Shown: positions 10,825 to 23,160 of the stretch, in pieces
Layout of the letters: each line of letters starts with the position of its first letter
Numbering within the stretch: position 1 is the stretch's first letter
DNA from: Clavelina lepadiformis
Lineage: Eukaryota > Chordata > Ascidiacea > Aplousobranchia > Clavelinidae
NCBI RefSeq assembly: GCF_947623445.1
Contig: NC_135241.1
Coordinates: 17,982,501-18,046,500, forward strand
Length of the DNA stretch: 64,000 nucleotides
Direction: 5' to 3'
Notes under the pieces: model-generated
What the model saw: only the letters and a program-made list of their open reading frames with translations
Databases searched by the model: none
Told to the model about the DNA's origin: nothing
Program-made: the position numbers and the translations under genes

Positions 10825-13800
10825 TCAAAAAAACGTCGAATCATGGGAAACGGCAGATGCCAAACGAAATTCATTCTGCATAAGCACAGCATACATGCGA
10901 TGAGGCAACTTGCGTGAAAAAGTTGATGGATAAGAGTTACTAGCACGAATGATAAACTCTCGCCCAGCTGGTTTTGGCAAAGGAGGGATCTCTTTTGGTA
11001 ACCTAACATCTTCAGATTGTTCTGAACTCAAAGAGGACTCAGCCTCCACGACAATATTTTGCTGGTTTTGAAAATAATATTTTATAATGCAGCCAACCGG
11101 TCCAACCGCAGCTTCATCAAGGGGTACCTCAGGGTGTTCCAGAAGTTGTCGCACAAATGCATTCACTTGTGCCATGTCACCAAGATTTCGAAACTTGTGC
11201 TGTAATGACCTTGCTCTTTCTATCATAGTTTCAGCAAATGTGATTTGTCGAAAGAGGTCTTCCACTTTAGTTTGAATGTCTTTTGTCCATGGTTGAAATT
11301 GATTCGCGACAGACCCATACATGTGCCATTGTTTAAAGATTTGTGCAGCACGAGCTTCAATTTGGTTGCATATTAGTGGTAAGCTCGGCAAACTCTCTTT
11401 CATGGCATCGGATGCCAATCTTAAGACCAATAATGCTTCATGAGTGCAGACAGGAATTAACATTTGTGCTGCTTCTGCAGGTTTCAAATTGGTTAGAAAA
11501 TGAAGTACCTTTTCTGCCTCCTTTGTATCATCAAATATACGTTTTTGCCTATGAGCAGGAACTGGTTTAGCTGATTTCCATGTAGTTACCCAAAGGTTCT
11601 GAGGGATTTTCATGCGCTGAGAAAGCTCTCCATTCTCAAAATCTCTAGGTGAGTACCAGCGTACAAAGTCTTCCAGTACACATCCTGGGTTGGCAGATTT
11701 AAAGGCTTCCATATCTGAACGCAGTGAAGCAGATTGCATTTTTGCCCTGACCTTTGAGCCCTCCTTTGTGTCACCTAATTTGGAGAAAACTTCTGCTTGT
11801 TCCTCTAACTGGTCTTCAGTTACTGGGGCATGGTCTTGAGTGTGAGGGATAAACAAAGAAGAATTACAATGCAGGAGATTCAAATCATCACATGGTTTTA
11901 GCCTGCCTTCTGCTGGGTATGATACATCAATGTCAACCATGCTATCTTTATTCTCATTAGTGCTATGTTCAACATCATCCCTAGATATTATAGCACCGTC
12001 TTCAGTTTTATTAGAGTTCACTGTAAATGACACCTGATCAAGTGACTGCTGTTCACTTATTTCTTGGTGCTGGTCACCACTGGTAATGTGTTTTTGTTCC
12101 GTGTCACCTAGATCAATATCGCTTTCACATTCAAAGAATTCATCTTCATCATCAGATTGTACTGAAAATTTTCCTCTGGAATCATTAGAAGACAACCTTT
12201 CGGAATGATTACTGCTAGCTGCAGCATTTTCTGATGTTTCCAAGTTACCATCATATTTGTCCACCTCTTTCAATGGAGTTGTTTCATTTTTTGATTCATC
12301 AGTTGCCATATGATTATTGTGGTTGTTTGATTCAGTTAAATCTTCTGAAATATCTACAAATGAGGGGTTTACTTTGAAATCTACTTCACTGCTAGATCTT
12401 GGTGATCGTTGTTCTCTGAGAACCTTCCTCTGAATACAACAATTGAGCATCTGTAATTTTTGGTGAAGTAAACATGTGTTTAGATCAGGTTTGCTGCTAT
12501 CTATCCCAGGTAAACACTCTCCATTGTCAAGCATGGTTCTTAGCTCTGATACAAACACATGCCACACTTGTGCCAGGGCTGAAAGGCCTCCATGGCAAAG
12601 GTTCACTACGATAGCGCACATTGCTAAATGGTGAGTCAGGCTGTCAATTGGAGCAGCTTTTAATTTGTGGTAAAAAGTGTAGGTTGATGCCTGTTGCTGC
12701 TGCGATGAACTTTGTCTGCTATTTGTAGATTCTTGGAAAAACATGTATGATTTTATGTTGTTCAGCACTTCTCTTGGTATTCTTCCTCTGACTGCAGCAA
12801 TCCTTCCTAGGGTGTATGCACTCTTTCGAAAAAGAGTTTGAGAATCCGTTACTACTTTTGTTAACCCAGATGCGAGTTTTACACCAGGCAACATGCCACC
12901 AGCAGAAGGATCTGTAATTTTCTCGAGGGCCTGACCTAAGTGTTTATCAGTTGTGTGGTCCTCCAAAACATTCAACAGGTCTGACATGGACTCAGTTCTA
13001 TTTGTTGCTTTTATGAATTCATATAAATAGGAACTTAGTAAGCAGGTCAAGTCATCAGCATAGCAGAGTCTAACGACCCACCGTGGAGCTGACAATGGTT
13101 TGAAATCGCTGTGTATATCATTATCTATAACCAAATCACCAGTCATAGAAGGCCACACGGCTGCAAGTTGCAGTTCTGTAACTGGGTCTTCCAAGCATCC
13201 ATACAACAACGTGCCAAAATGGCTGGCAACTGCTTCAGGATCTGGTGGTTTAGCTGGCCATTTCCCATCTATGCCCCAGTCATGTAAGACATACGTGAAA
13301 CGAGCAGATACACGGGTTTCCCCAGATAACAGAGACGTCAATCCTATCTTGTTCTTAAATAGATAAAGAAGTCCAGACAAATAGGCATACTGCTGAGGAC
13401 ATTTCTTCAGATGGACCATCTCAAATTGAGTTGACATTCCTGTGCTTACTGCTTTACCTGCATTAATAAAAGCAAATAATTTAAATTAAGAGTGTAAAAT
13501 AGTATAACCAATATGATCAAAGTGCAGGATTAATTGAAAACTGTTTATCTTTGGAAGTTAACTGCGTGTTGTCTTGCCATTTCATAGCATAGTATGAGCG
13601 AAGACGACGATTAATACAGAAAAATATACCTTCATACATTCTTCGCCAGTTTTCTTGGATCTGGACAAAAAATGGAACATCACATGACATATTATTCAGA
13701 GCAATAGATACAGAACTTGTCAAAAGATTGCATTTTGACTGATTTGTGATACCATTACTAGAGGATATTGACAAGATAAGAAAACATCTTAAACCATACC

Positions 13801-14779
13801 ACCTGCAACATATGTAACATAATAAATAACACCACTTTCAGACTTTTACAATTTTAGTGTACATGTGTAGTAGGTTGGAGAAAATTTATCCCGCCAAAAT
13901 AGCATAGCAAGTAGCAGCTATAAGAAATTTGATGGTCATTAGCCAGAAACATACATCTACGACAGAATTTGGAGCAAAATTGTTGGTAATCCATCGACTT
14001 ATGGAAATGCGCTTCTCTGTTATTCATTTTAATTCTTGAACATTTTTGGAGTCTAGCATTTAAAACATACTTTGCAAACGCAACAACTTTCAATCTAATC
14101 CTTTGGAATAAAAAGTATATAGTGTTTGCCTTGAATTAATGATGTCAATGAAAATTAGCCACTTTGACAACTAACGGCTAATTTCATCTGGCTAAACCTT
14201 AAAGAAAATGGGTGAAATTCCCAACCTTACTATCTAAAGGGCACATACCTTGCAATACAATGTGCCCTAGCTGGAAAATCATTATCGATGCACATCATAT
14301 CTTCAACATATTGTGGGAGTGGTATCTTGTCATCATCTTCCTCGTCCAATTCCTCAACAAATTGTTCTGTATCTGGCTTGAATTTCAGTCGATGCAAAGT
14401 CATGGTAAAGGGAACATTGGTAAACCTATTTACAAAAACTTTAACAATTACCCATATGACGCAGATTTTCCATAATGACTGAAATTAAGTAACTAACAGA
14501 CAAAAAGGATGCAGCAGATATGGTAATCATTGTATATTCAGCAATAGAAAATTTCTGAGATACAAACTTCAAATGGGCAGTAACAGCCTCCCAATCTCCA
14601 TTAGTAATTTCATTATTTTGGAGCGGCTGCAATTTGACATATGAAGTCAGATTCCAGTTGGTTATTATTTCTTCAATTTGAGTAATAAAACTTTCCCAAT
14701 CTGAAGCATTTGTAAAGTCAGTTATCTCAAAAACTTCATCCTCTTGTACTACAGCATTTTCATCTTCAGATTCACTCAT
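10825..14779 (-). CDS. RAB3GAP1: RAB3GAP1, Rab3 GTPase-activating protein catalytic subunit, four exons
   Basis: Minus-strand exons 14779-14568, 14425-14249, 13802-13630 and 13457-10825 join in phase to 1064 residues (human 981). The N-terminus has DEVFEITDFTNASDWESFI. Then follow CIDNDFPARAHCIARWYGL across the exon 2-3 junction, SKCNLLTSSVSIALNN, FFVQIQENWRRMYEG, QFEMVHLKK and CLLHQKLQMLNCCIQRK. The catalytic segment NPGCVLEDFVRWYSPRDF carries the conserved Arg, and the C-terminus PAGREFIIRASN...SHDSTFF matches the human end. With RAB3GAP2 the protein acts on Rab3 in secretion and as an exchange factor for Rab18. A Ser/Asp/Glu-rich insertion (residues ~550-700) accounts for most of the extra length. 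The last exon is 2.6 kb without an intron. The exon 1 donor AA/GTTTGT was chosen because it gives a gapless match to the human protein. Confidence 0.95.
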
Positions 14780-15430
14780 GATTATAAAATACGTAAATAT
14801 CTATTCTCTTAAATAGCCTAAACGACTAAACACAAAACACTTAACTGGCAAGTCACGTCAGATCTGGGAACTATTGCTTGCACCAATACGTTAAAAGCGC
14901 TCACATCAAAACGTACTAATATACAATAAACCCCGCTTCATAGCTTCTAGACTCTAGAGAGACAGAAACCTGAGTCCATTTCTAAGTCAAGTCATCTCAG
15001 AGATGACTTGACTGGAGTCAGTTGTTTTTTATAATATGTCGACACTAAAGTGCTGTATAGCCTATATGTGAAAATGTGGCGCCGTGTCCCGTTGTCCTAA
15101 TTGCCTCTCTACAAGTATTGACTACTATAAGAGTTTATAGTAAGAGCCTACAGATCTTACAGTGGATAGATCTATATAGTCTATAGATTAGTATATAGAT
15201 CCTATAGCAGTCTATGCTGCAACGTTGCAGCATTCGCAGATAATTACGAGTTCGACCACCCGCCACACGCCACATTCAAACGCCAGAAACGCGAGGTCGT
15301 AAACACGTTACTTGATGCTAAAACGTTTCTATCAAAAGTTTCAAACCCTAAACACTTGCCCGATACACCCAACGTTACGCATTGCAAGTGAAGCTTGGAA
15401 AAGGGTCGTAAATTTCACGAGAAGCACAAA
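14780..15430. promoter_or_regulatory. shared upstream region between RAB3GAP1 and PARK7
   Basis: The two start codons point away from each other across 650 bp, so this region must hold both promoters unless far 5'UTR exons exist. It contains a perfect 13-bp hairpin (14985-15013) and short CTATAG/TAGATC repeats at 15120-15210. No TATA box is clearly placed. The function is inferred from position only. Confidence 0.4.
14985..15013. repeat. perfect inverted repeat (13-bp arms, 3-nt loop)
   Basis: AGTCAAGTCATCT at 14985-14997 is matched by its exact complement at 15001-15013. The outer bases CTGAGTCC and GGAGTCAG extend the stem imperfectly on both sides. It sits between divergent genes. Confidence 0.8.
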
Positions 15431-18263
15431 ATGGGTTTTAAGGCGTTAGTATTGCTAGCTGATGGGGCAGAAGAAATGGAAGCAGTGATTGCGATCGATG
15501 TGATGAGAAGAGCTGAGGTGACGATCCCTTTCTCATGCTGCGCTTTTTTGCCACTGTGAAAATTGCTTTGCACGTAATTACTCCGTCATTGTTCACCAAA
15601 ACCTTTCAGTAACGTTATTGTGCACTAAGGCTAAACTACAGTATTGCCTGTAGGCTATCATCATTGGTTATTATCAGTAACAGTTTTAAATAGTTGGCCT
15701 AGCCTATATAGACAATCATTGGTTCTCAACCTTTTTGTCTTTGGCGGACCCCTTTTGTTACCAACAAAGCATATGCGGACCACTACTGTTTTTAAATGTT
15801 TTAATAGATTTACTGTAATAAAGATATTACTGTATTACCAAATATTAGGCCTACCATATTTTCAGCACCCAAAAAGAGGACATTTTTTTTGCGGGCAAGT
15901 AAAACGAAAGTAGAATTGTTACGTTTGAGTTTGATGATGTTTTATACCAGGGGTAGACAAACTGCGGCTCGCCAGCATGTTTTTTGTGGCTCTTCTAGTC
16001 GAATCGCAAAATTCCAAAAAAACTGTAAAGGCTACCAAGAGTACCGTTTATGAACGTTTCTGTCTGTTTTTTTCTTTATTTAGGCCAGCATTTTGTTTAT
16101 GACGTAACAATAGATATAGAATCCGAAATTGTTTTCAGATAAACAGTAGATTCTATACTCAATGGCAAAGGTGGTCAAAGTGCGCTTCGCTGACATGTTT
16201 TTTATGTGTCTTCTAGCTGAAAAGTAATATCCCAAAATGACTACTAATAATACAATAACCAAATTGACAATCATTACTGATTTTGCGGCTCGCTGGTGTT
16301 GATAGTTTTCCGCAAGCGACTCTTTCATTGAACAAGTTTGCAAACCCCTGTTTTATACATTTCCTTGGTAGTTGCAGGCGAAAGTTCCAAAAACAGACAA
16401 AAAAACAACAAATCAATTTATTTTTCGGATTCAGCCCATGAAAACGTTGCGGTTCCCTTAACTTTTGCCAATAAGGAATGATCATTTTTAACGAGATCGT
16501 GAAATAGTTTACACTAAAAATCATTGAAATTATAGACAACCGTCAAGATGCTCGAAACTGATCTAACTACTGTATTATAGACTGTCTTTTTCTTTGCACC
16601 ATTGTGGCTGCATCAAAGAAAAAATGCGTTCAACATTTGCATTATGGGCCATAATGCTAAAGTAAAATTGCACGATTTTTAACAAGATCAAGAAAGTAGG
16701 GCTGGTAGGGCAATTTGTTGGAAAACCTTTTTTCAAACAGCAATTCAGCATGTTTCATGGCTACAGTAGGCCTAATTGTTTGGAAATAAATACAACGTCT
16801 CGCCTAAAAGTCCTGTTGAAACTTGAAAGTATAAGCAACTAACTCGAAATGCGAAAAAAGAGGACATTTGGGCATTTTTGAGCGTCCTCGGAGGACCATT
16901 TACTTTTCTTGAGAAAAGAGGACAAATCCTCCTAAAAGAGGACGTATGGTAGGCCTACCAAATATACCCTGCTAAATTTAGGTAAATTTCTGACAGATTT
17001 GATGAAAATTGTTACAACATAAAGGAAAATTATGTTGCCTGCATGCCTTGCATAGGAACAGTGTTTTTTTTAAGGTGTTTTGGGGGACCGAAACGGTCCA
17101 TCAAATTTCTCCAGCGGTTTCCCAAAATTTGGACTTGCAACTTACTACTACTATTTTTTGGTATTTAAATGAAACACTTGCGGTCTCTTAAAACTACTTA
17201 GCGGTCACCCAAACCAAACCTTAAAAAAAAACCTGCATAGGAATGCAACTGTATGAAAACCATAATCATTTCACGGCACAAATAATCATCTGCTGGCAAT
17301 TGCACCGCACTTTGCCCCCATAGCTAGTTTTGTCTTCGTAGGCCCCAGTTGAGAACCACTGGACTATATAAAATTCAATCACTTTAAAACTGTGCCCTAA
17401 AAGTAAAATTTTAACGTGTTGTGCCAACAATTGATCAGCAAATATATTTTTATGAACTTTGTACGGAATGTTTTAGATTTCAGTCACAGTTGCAGGTTTA
17501 ACAAGTGCAGGCACTGTGACATGTAGTCGTCAAGTAAAAATTGTACCTGATGCAGATCTTGCAACTGCAATTCAAAATGGTCCCTATGATGCAATTGTTA
17601 TGCCTGGTGGGCTACAAGGAGCAAACGCTTTAGCCAAGGTATGCAACAAAAGATGTGTAGTTGTTTTATTCATTTAAAAGTGTTGGACTCATGAGGGATG
17701 AAACATGTGCTATAATTATTTTCTTTCTATTCAGGTTATCAAGTGATGACTTTTTTGTGTTTCACATATCTGTGTTTATTTGTTCTAGGCGCAATCTGTG
17801 AAGGAGATTTTACTTGAGCAAGATAAGGCAAATAGAGTTATTGGAGCAATCTGTGCAGCTCCAATTGCACTGAAAGCGCATGGAATAGGTTTTGGTAAAA
17901 ATATCACTTCCTATCCAAGTCTCAAAGAAAGAATGGAAGGTATGCTATTATTGCTACAGTATTAGATACTTAGTTAGTATGCATTGTTTTCAGTCTAATT
18001 TAATTACAAAAGATAAAAGAAAAGATATTGGCTTAACTGGATTGTGTTTTGATTTTTTCACTGTAAATGTTTATGCATGGCACAATTGCAAAAGAAATTG
18101 TGCTTTAGGTTATGCTTATGGAGAAGCTTGTGTTGTCAAAGATGGCAATTTGATCACTAGTCGTGGACCTGGTACGGCTTTTGAATTTGCATTATCGTTA
18201 GTTGATGCTGTCTGTGGAAAAGAAATTAGAGACAGAGTGGCCACTCCGATGCTTTTGGAATAA
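15431..18263 (+). CDS. PARK7: PARK7 / DJ-1, four exons
   Basis: Exons 15431-15517, 17477-17638, 17789-17939 and 18109-18263 join in phase to 184 residues (human 189). The sequence shows KALVLLADGAEEMEAVIAID with the active-site Glu, the catalytic Cys105 in GAICAAP, YDAIVMPGG and the closing LITSRGPGTAFEFAL helix. DJ-1 is a dimeric stress-response protein whose cysteine senses oxidation; deglycase or glyoxalase activity and mitochondrial protection have been reported. The His of the vertebrate triad region (VTTHP) is Tyr here (ITSYP), as in Drosophila DJ-1 from memory, so this is not a defect. Intron 1 (about 2 kb) is filled by hAT-derived sequence. The gene converges on Unkempt downstream. 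Confidence 0.96.
15717..17361. mobile_element. non-autonomous hAT-like element in PARK7 intron 1
   Basis: The left end reads CATTGGTTCTCAACCTTTTT and the right end is the complement of CAGTGGTTCTCAACTGGGG, typical hAT inverted ends. The 1.6-kb interior encodes nothing recognisable and contains AAAAGAGGACATTT motifs more than once. No clean 8-bp duplication is visible, so age or end erosion is likely. A younger MITE (15948-16350) is inserted inside it. Confidence 0.5.
15948..16350. mobile_element. hAT MITE with exact 8-bp target duplication
   Basis: The left terminus CAGGGGTAGACAAACT and the right terminus (complement CAGGGGTTTGCAAACT) are inverted repeats. The 8-mer TTTTATAC occurs directly on both sides (15940-15947 and 16351-16358). 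The 403-bp interior has GCGGCTCGC motifs near both ends and no gene. Confidence 0.88.
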
Positions 18264-19656
18264 TTATGTCAGCCTTGTCATTTATCTTGAATTTCTTTTT
18301 CTGAATACTTTTTTGTTTGGTTCATGGCAAAACACTTTATCGGTGGATACAATCGATTAATTTGCTGTTATTTTTTGTGTTGGTAGTATACTTAAATTGT
18401 TAGTTTTATCATTGTGTTGATGTGGTGCATTTAATGCAACTGTGCTTAATGATAAGTTCTATAAGTTCCATTCTGGATGCTCTACTGAAATTTTTTATGA
18501 GTGTTATCTTTGCCAGAGCTACATTGTAGAGTGGGTGTGCAGTTATTAATTATGTGCATAACTGCAAATCTGCTTTGGTGTGTTAATTCCAACTGCAAAT
18601 ACTGGTATATTATGTTTACTATCCCATCCCGCAGGAGCTGATTTGCAGTAACGTAGCTGGAAATTAGCAGCGTTTTGGGAACAAGAACAATTCATGCAAC
18701 AACTTAGGTGTGATATTGAAGCAAATTAAAATACTCATTTGTGGTATAAAGCCCACTCTGCTTGTAGCTGATCACTCTTGTGCCACTGTTTCTGATATAT
18801 TGTATTTCTATACATTTCCCTCTATGACGTTATAGGCACATTGAAGCATAAGACACAAGAAATAGAAACATGAATGTGATGCCAAAAATGAACTTTCACT
18901 TGTTTGTACAGAAAATTCAACCACTAGGTTGGTGCATGAAAAAAATCCAAAAATTACTCCTAAAATTAATTGGCTCAAAATTATAAACCATTGATGTTGG
19001 CAGATCTATCAGGCTAATGACACAACTGTTACATGCATGGATAACGTCTATACTTCCATCCTTATACAAACCATTAAAAAAACGTTTTATGGAATACTTT
19101 CAATAGGTATAAAATTGTCATGTTCAGCTAATTTCACCACCATATTTCATCTTGAAAAAACATTACAACGCACTTTTTATCAAATTAAATTCCTGGTCTT
19201 TTACTTTGTTAACAATTTGATATAATAAAATGTTCATCAAATCTTATTGATATGAAAAGTTGACATTTTTTTCAAAGTTAAGTAAAGCATTCCAAAGAAA
19301 ATTTATATACAAAAATTTGAACTAGTGAAATGTACACCATGAACCGCAAGCTTCCTAGCAAAGTCTGTTGTACCCTTAGCAGCTATTCAAAACCAACTAA
19401 TTCACTTAAAAAGTTTAGCAAAAGCTTTTTTAAAGAAAATAATGAATTTGTTACAAGAAAGAATTTGCACATGGTATAAAAGATCACCAGCAAGAATACT
19501 CAGTCTTATTAATCAATTTGTAATTTGTGGACAACATATATTAACATATACAAGGAATAATGACAGAATAAAAAAACCAGTAATGAATGCTATTTTAGTT
19601 ACTCATGTTAGTGTCTTCGATTAATCATATAATTGTTTTTCATACTATTTTCAAGT
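18264..19656. other. convergent intergenic spacer, PARK7 to Unkempt
   Basis: This holds the 3'UTRs of two convergent genes. I looked here on the minus strand for a RING exon that could complete Unkempt and saw none. The open frames at 19037-19225 and 19442-19624 are AT-rich and unremarkable. Confidence 0.45.
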
Positions 19657-22468
19657 TTATTTTTGGGGTTGCCATAACAATTCCCAAATAAGCTTTTCCA
19701 GTATTTCCAGATCAGCTTTATATTTCGTCTGTAACTGTTTCAATTTTGCCACCGGAAACTTCTTTAGTTCATCAAGTTCATAATGCTGATGTAAGAACTT
19801 GCAACTAGCATCACCATCACCAGCTATGTCGGCCGAGGTTAATTTGCTCTCTAAAAGGTGACATCTTTCCGCAGCCATTTTCCCACGCTCCTCCGATAAT
19901 CGTGCCCTTTCATTTGCATCAGTTGCTTCCCGCTTCCATGCATCACAAGCGGCCTTTGCTTGATTCCATGAATCTTGCCACTGTTTGCATTTCTGCTGCA
20001 TTCTTTCAAGTTCCACAATACTCACCATGCCACTGCCTAATGATCCACTTTGGCCCCCTGGTATGTGAAAATTGGATGAATGTGGCATGGATGGAAATCT
20101 TCCACCGGGCAAAGAACTTCCAGCACTTGGAAAGTTCACAGCATTTCCTAAAAGAGGAGGCGATACAGAAGACAATCCAGCATGGACAGTATTTCGCATC
20201 ATTTGATCTTGTGGTATGTTAACTGGGTCCGACATTGGGAATAAAGTGGAGCCCATATTAGAATCATGACTAGCTGATTTGCTGTGCGACCACATGCGTA
20301 CTGTCATATTCTTATCATCACTCTTTTCTTGACGATATGAATCATCTACATCTTTCAATGCATTGTCTACAACAGAATCTACAGTTTCATCTGGAGGATA
20401 AAATGGTGGTGCATCACTGTTCAATGAATTGAAATGCTTTGGCAGAAGGTTTGGTGGTGATGAGTTTGTACTGGAAAAGCTTCCAATCATATTTGTAGTT
20501 TGAGTAACTGTCATTCCTGGCCAAGGAGTATTAGACCCAATGCTACCAAAACCATGACTATTTCCAAAACTAGCTTGATCACTTACACTGCTACGCTCTG
20601 ATCCAGGCGCCTTTGAATATGCCGTAACTCCAAGACTTTTTCCGTTTCCTAGTGATCCCATCACAGGTTTAGAAATGGGTGATGGGCATGGTGGCAGACT
20701 TTTACTGGCATTCCGTGTCAATATTTCTGAATTATCATGCAAGCTGTTAGTAAGTCCGGTCCACGCTTGATGGTTGTTTAATAACGTACTTTGGTCAAGA
20801 TGATGTGTCTCCACAGAAATGCTTTTCCCATGATCTACAGCTTCACTAAAACTACCAAAATTGTTATCTGTGGTTAACTGGTTAAACGAACCGACAAGGC
20901 CACTTGCTGGTGCTGGGTCTTCAACAATACGTATTTCTTGTTCCACATGCGCAAATGCACAAAATGGTCCTCTTGGACAATAACCAGATTGCACCATATC
21001 ATGGCATTTTGTGCTTTTATATATCTCTGGATGAAACTGCTGTTCCGTTCTTGTATGGCAGAACAAGCAATTATCTCCTTTCTCACAGCAGGATGGATCT
21101 TTCCAGTCATCACCCTGTTTTACTGTTGGACATGGGCTTGATCTACATAGTGAGAAATAAAACATCAGTCATGATTGCTAGAATGAGAACATTTGTTATT
21201 CAGGTCTGTTCAAACTTTAAGATGACCAATGAAAAGGCTAAATTCCATTTAAAACGTGGAAAATTGTAATTATAAGAAATGTCAGCTAAAACTTGTGCAA
21301 TTTGTGCAACCTTTCAAATATCTCTATCCTAGTGATGTAAACACTTTGTTTTGTAATGTCTAAATTTAAGTCGTGTGTTAAACAAATAAAACAATTTTAC
21401 ATTATTTTCTAGGTTATACAACCTACATGTAATTAAGTGAAAATGAGTAAAATTTATTCACTAACAGATTTGGATCATGCAACCTGACGAGTACCAAGCT
21501 TAAGTTGATTACCTGTATTTAAATTTTTTAGGATTTCGTCTTCTATCCTTTGTATTATGATATTGTGGGCAGGCATAACCCTGACGACATAACCTAGGTG
21601 GTCTCTTGCACCATTCCGTTTTATAGTTAGCCAAAACATAATTAGCATCTTGCCATTTTGGATCCTCATTCACAATTTTTTCTGCTAAATTCACAGTCTC
21701 GGGTTTTATTTGATCGAAGCTTGAAGCACTAGAGCTTTCTAATCCCTGTTGTTCACGTATGTCATACACAGGTGGCCTAAGATCATGTGCACCATGAGCA
21801 AATGCACAGTGGGGTCCATTCTTGACACAATTGCCTCGAGAATCAGTTTCGTGAATGCAGGTTCCAGTTTTGTAATATCGCAAATGATATCGCCTTTCTG
21901 TGTCACCGGTGTTCCTGCACACAAGGTGTAAGATCAGTTTTAAACATTCAACAACTAGAAGTAGTTTACAAGAAAACACATTCATATATCAAAAGAATCA
22001 TTGCTTCATAGCTATCACAGAAATAAGTTACTTGCTAATCTTTATGGTAATTGGTAAGTACTTAAACATTGTGACTTTTTTCTATTAAAAAGAGTATACT
22101 GTTGCCAAACCTTTCACAATAACTTTAAATATTATGGAAGGTTCTGAATAAGAGATAGTTCAAAATAATGGAAAACAAAAACTGCATCGTTAGTACCTAT
22201 GAATGTATGGACATTCATCACCATCTGGGCATATTCCAGTAGTTTCATCATATTTGCTGCAATAAACGTCTGCACTGTAATTAAAAGTTCCATCTCTTTT
22301 TCGAAGTGGTCGTCTTCTTCGTTGATTGGAAAAATGCCAGTGGAAGCAGGTAAATGGTCTATGCTGGGTGCATTTGTGTTGCAAAAATAATGGGCATTGG
22401 TTGACACGAAATTCTTTCAAATATGTGTAATGAAATGGCTTCTCTGACTGAGGTGGAGTAGTTGCCAT
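19657..22468 (-). CDS. UNK: Unkempt-family CCCH zinc-finger RNA-binding protein, three coding exons
   Basis: Minus-strand exons 22468-22197, 21914-21513 and 21142-19657 join in phase to 719 residues (human UNK 810). The N-terminal third carries six CCCH fingers in the Unkempt order: CPLFLQHKCTQHRPFTCFHW, DGTFNYSADVYCSKYDE, TCIHETDSRGNC, CKRPPRLCRQGYACPQYHN, and the pair ending FHPEIYKSTKCHDM and CPRGPFCAFAHVEQ. In vertebrates these fingers bind UAG-containing mRNAs and lower translation in neurons. A Ser/Gly/Asn-rich region and a coiled coil (about residues 580-650, KQWQDSWNQAKAACDAWKRE) follow. The protein then stops; the C-terminal RING known in fly and vertebrate Unkempt is not seen. The stop codon overlaps an AATAAA. 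The ATG lies 8 nt after an acceptor, so there is a 5'UTR intron or trans-splice. Confidence 0.93.
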
Positions 22469-23059
22469 CGCAGTTCCTGTTTAGTAGTAGTAGTAGTAGA
22501 CATACAAATCAAAAATATTAGCACTACATTTTCCTGTTGCATAAAATTACATCAATAAAATATTAATTTGTACTACCTAGCGGATATTACTGTATTATAA
22601 CAGTTGTACTGAAAACTTGCTAAATTTATTTCCTTAAAGTTGGAAAGTCATAGGCCTATACCTGCTGACCTGTTTCATTTTCATAGGCTAAAACGGACAA
22701 ATAGTTCGTCAAACACAAAAAATGATTAACTTCATTTTCAAGTTCAAGCATGTTTATATCTACGAGATGTACATAACCAAGGAAATTCCCAAAACTGTTT
22801 ACAAGCAGTTGATGCAAACGTAACAGAGAAGCCCTTTCTTGCAAAAGAGTGCGTTACAGGCTTAACAATTGGATATAGCATATCTAACCATACGTATCCC
22901 TACCCTAACGTTAATAGCTGTTTGTTTTCTACTTCCATTTCACGTTACTTTCCAAGTAACTTTTGTATTTTCATCGCTAACTGATATAGCCGACATTTGC
23001 AAACATGAAGAGGAAAAGAAAATGGTTTGTCAATAAAAAACATCTACGTTCTACCTTAC

Positions 23060-23150
23060 CTGTTTTTATTATGACGTTGTTGGTTATGCATTCAACCATG
23101 AAGATCGGCAGGGCAGCGAAAACAAAGGTTTTTCGTCATTAAAAGACGTG
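23060..23150 (-). other. possible 5'UTR exon of Unkempt
   Basis: On the minus strand a consensus donor CAG/GTAAGG occurs at 23060 (exon last base), upstream of the acceptor at 22477 that precedes the Unkempt ATG. Splicing the two would give a short leader exon. The upstream limit is arbitrary; trans-splicing of a leader to the same acceptor is the alternative. Confidence 0.35.
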
Positions 23151-23160
23151 GTTAAGGTTG

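Noticed and set aside
17880-17930. Loss of the DJ-1 active-site His as a defect
   Set aside because: The Tyr at this place (ITSYP) is, from memory, also found in Drosophila DJ-1, so it is normal family variation.
18264-19656. RING exon completing Unkempt on the minus strand
   Set aside because: No paired-cysteine pattern in an open frame was found in this interval.
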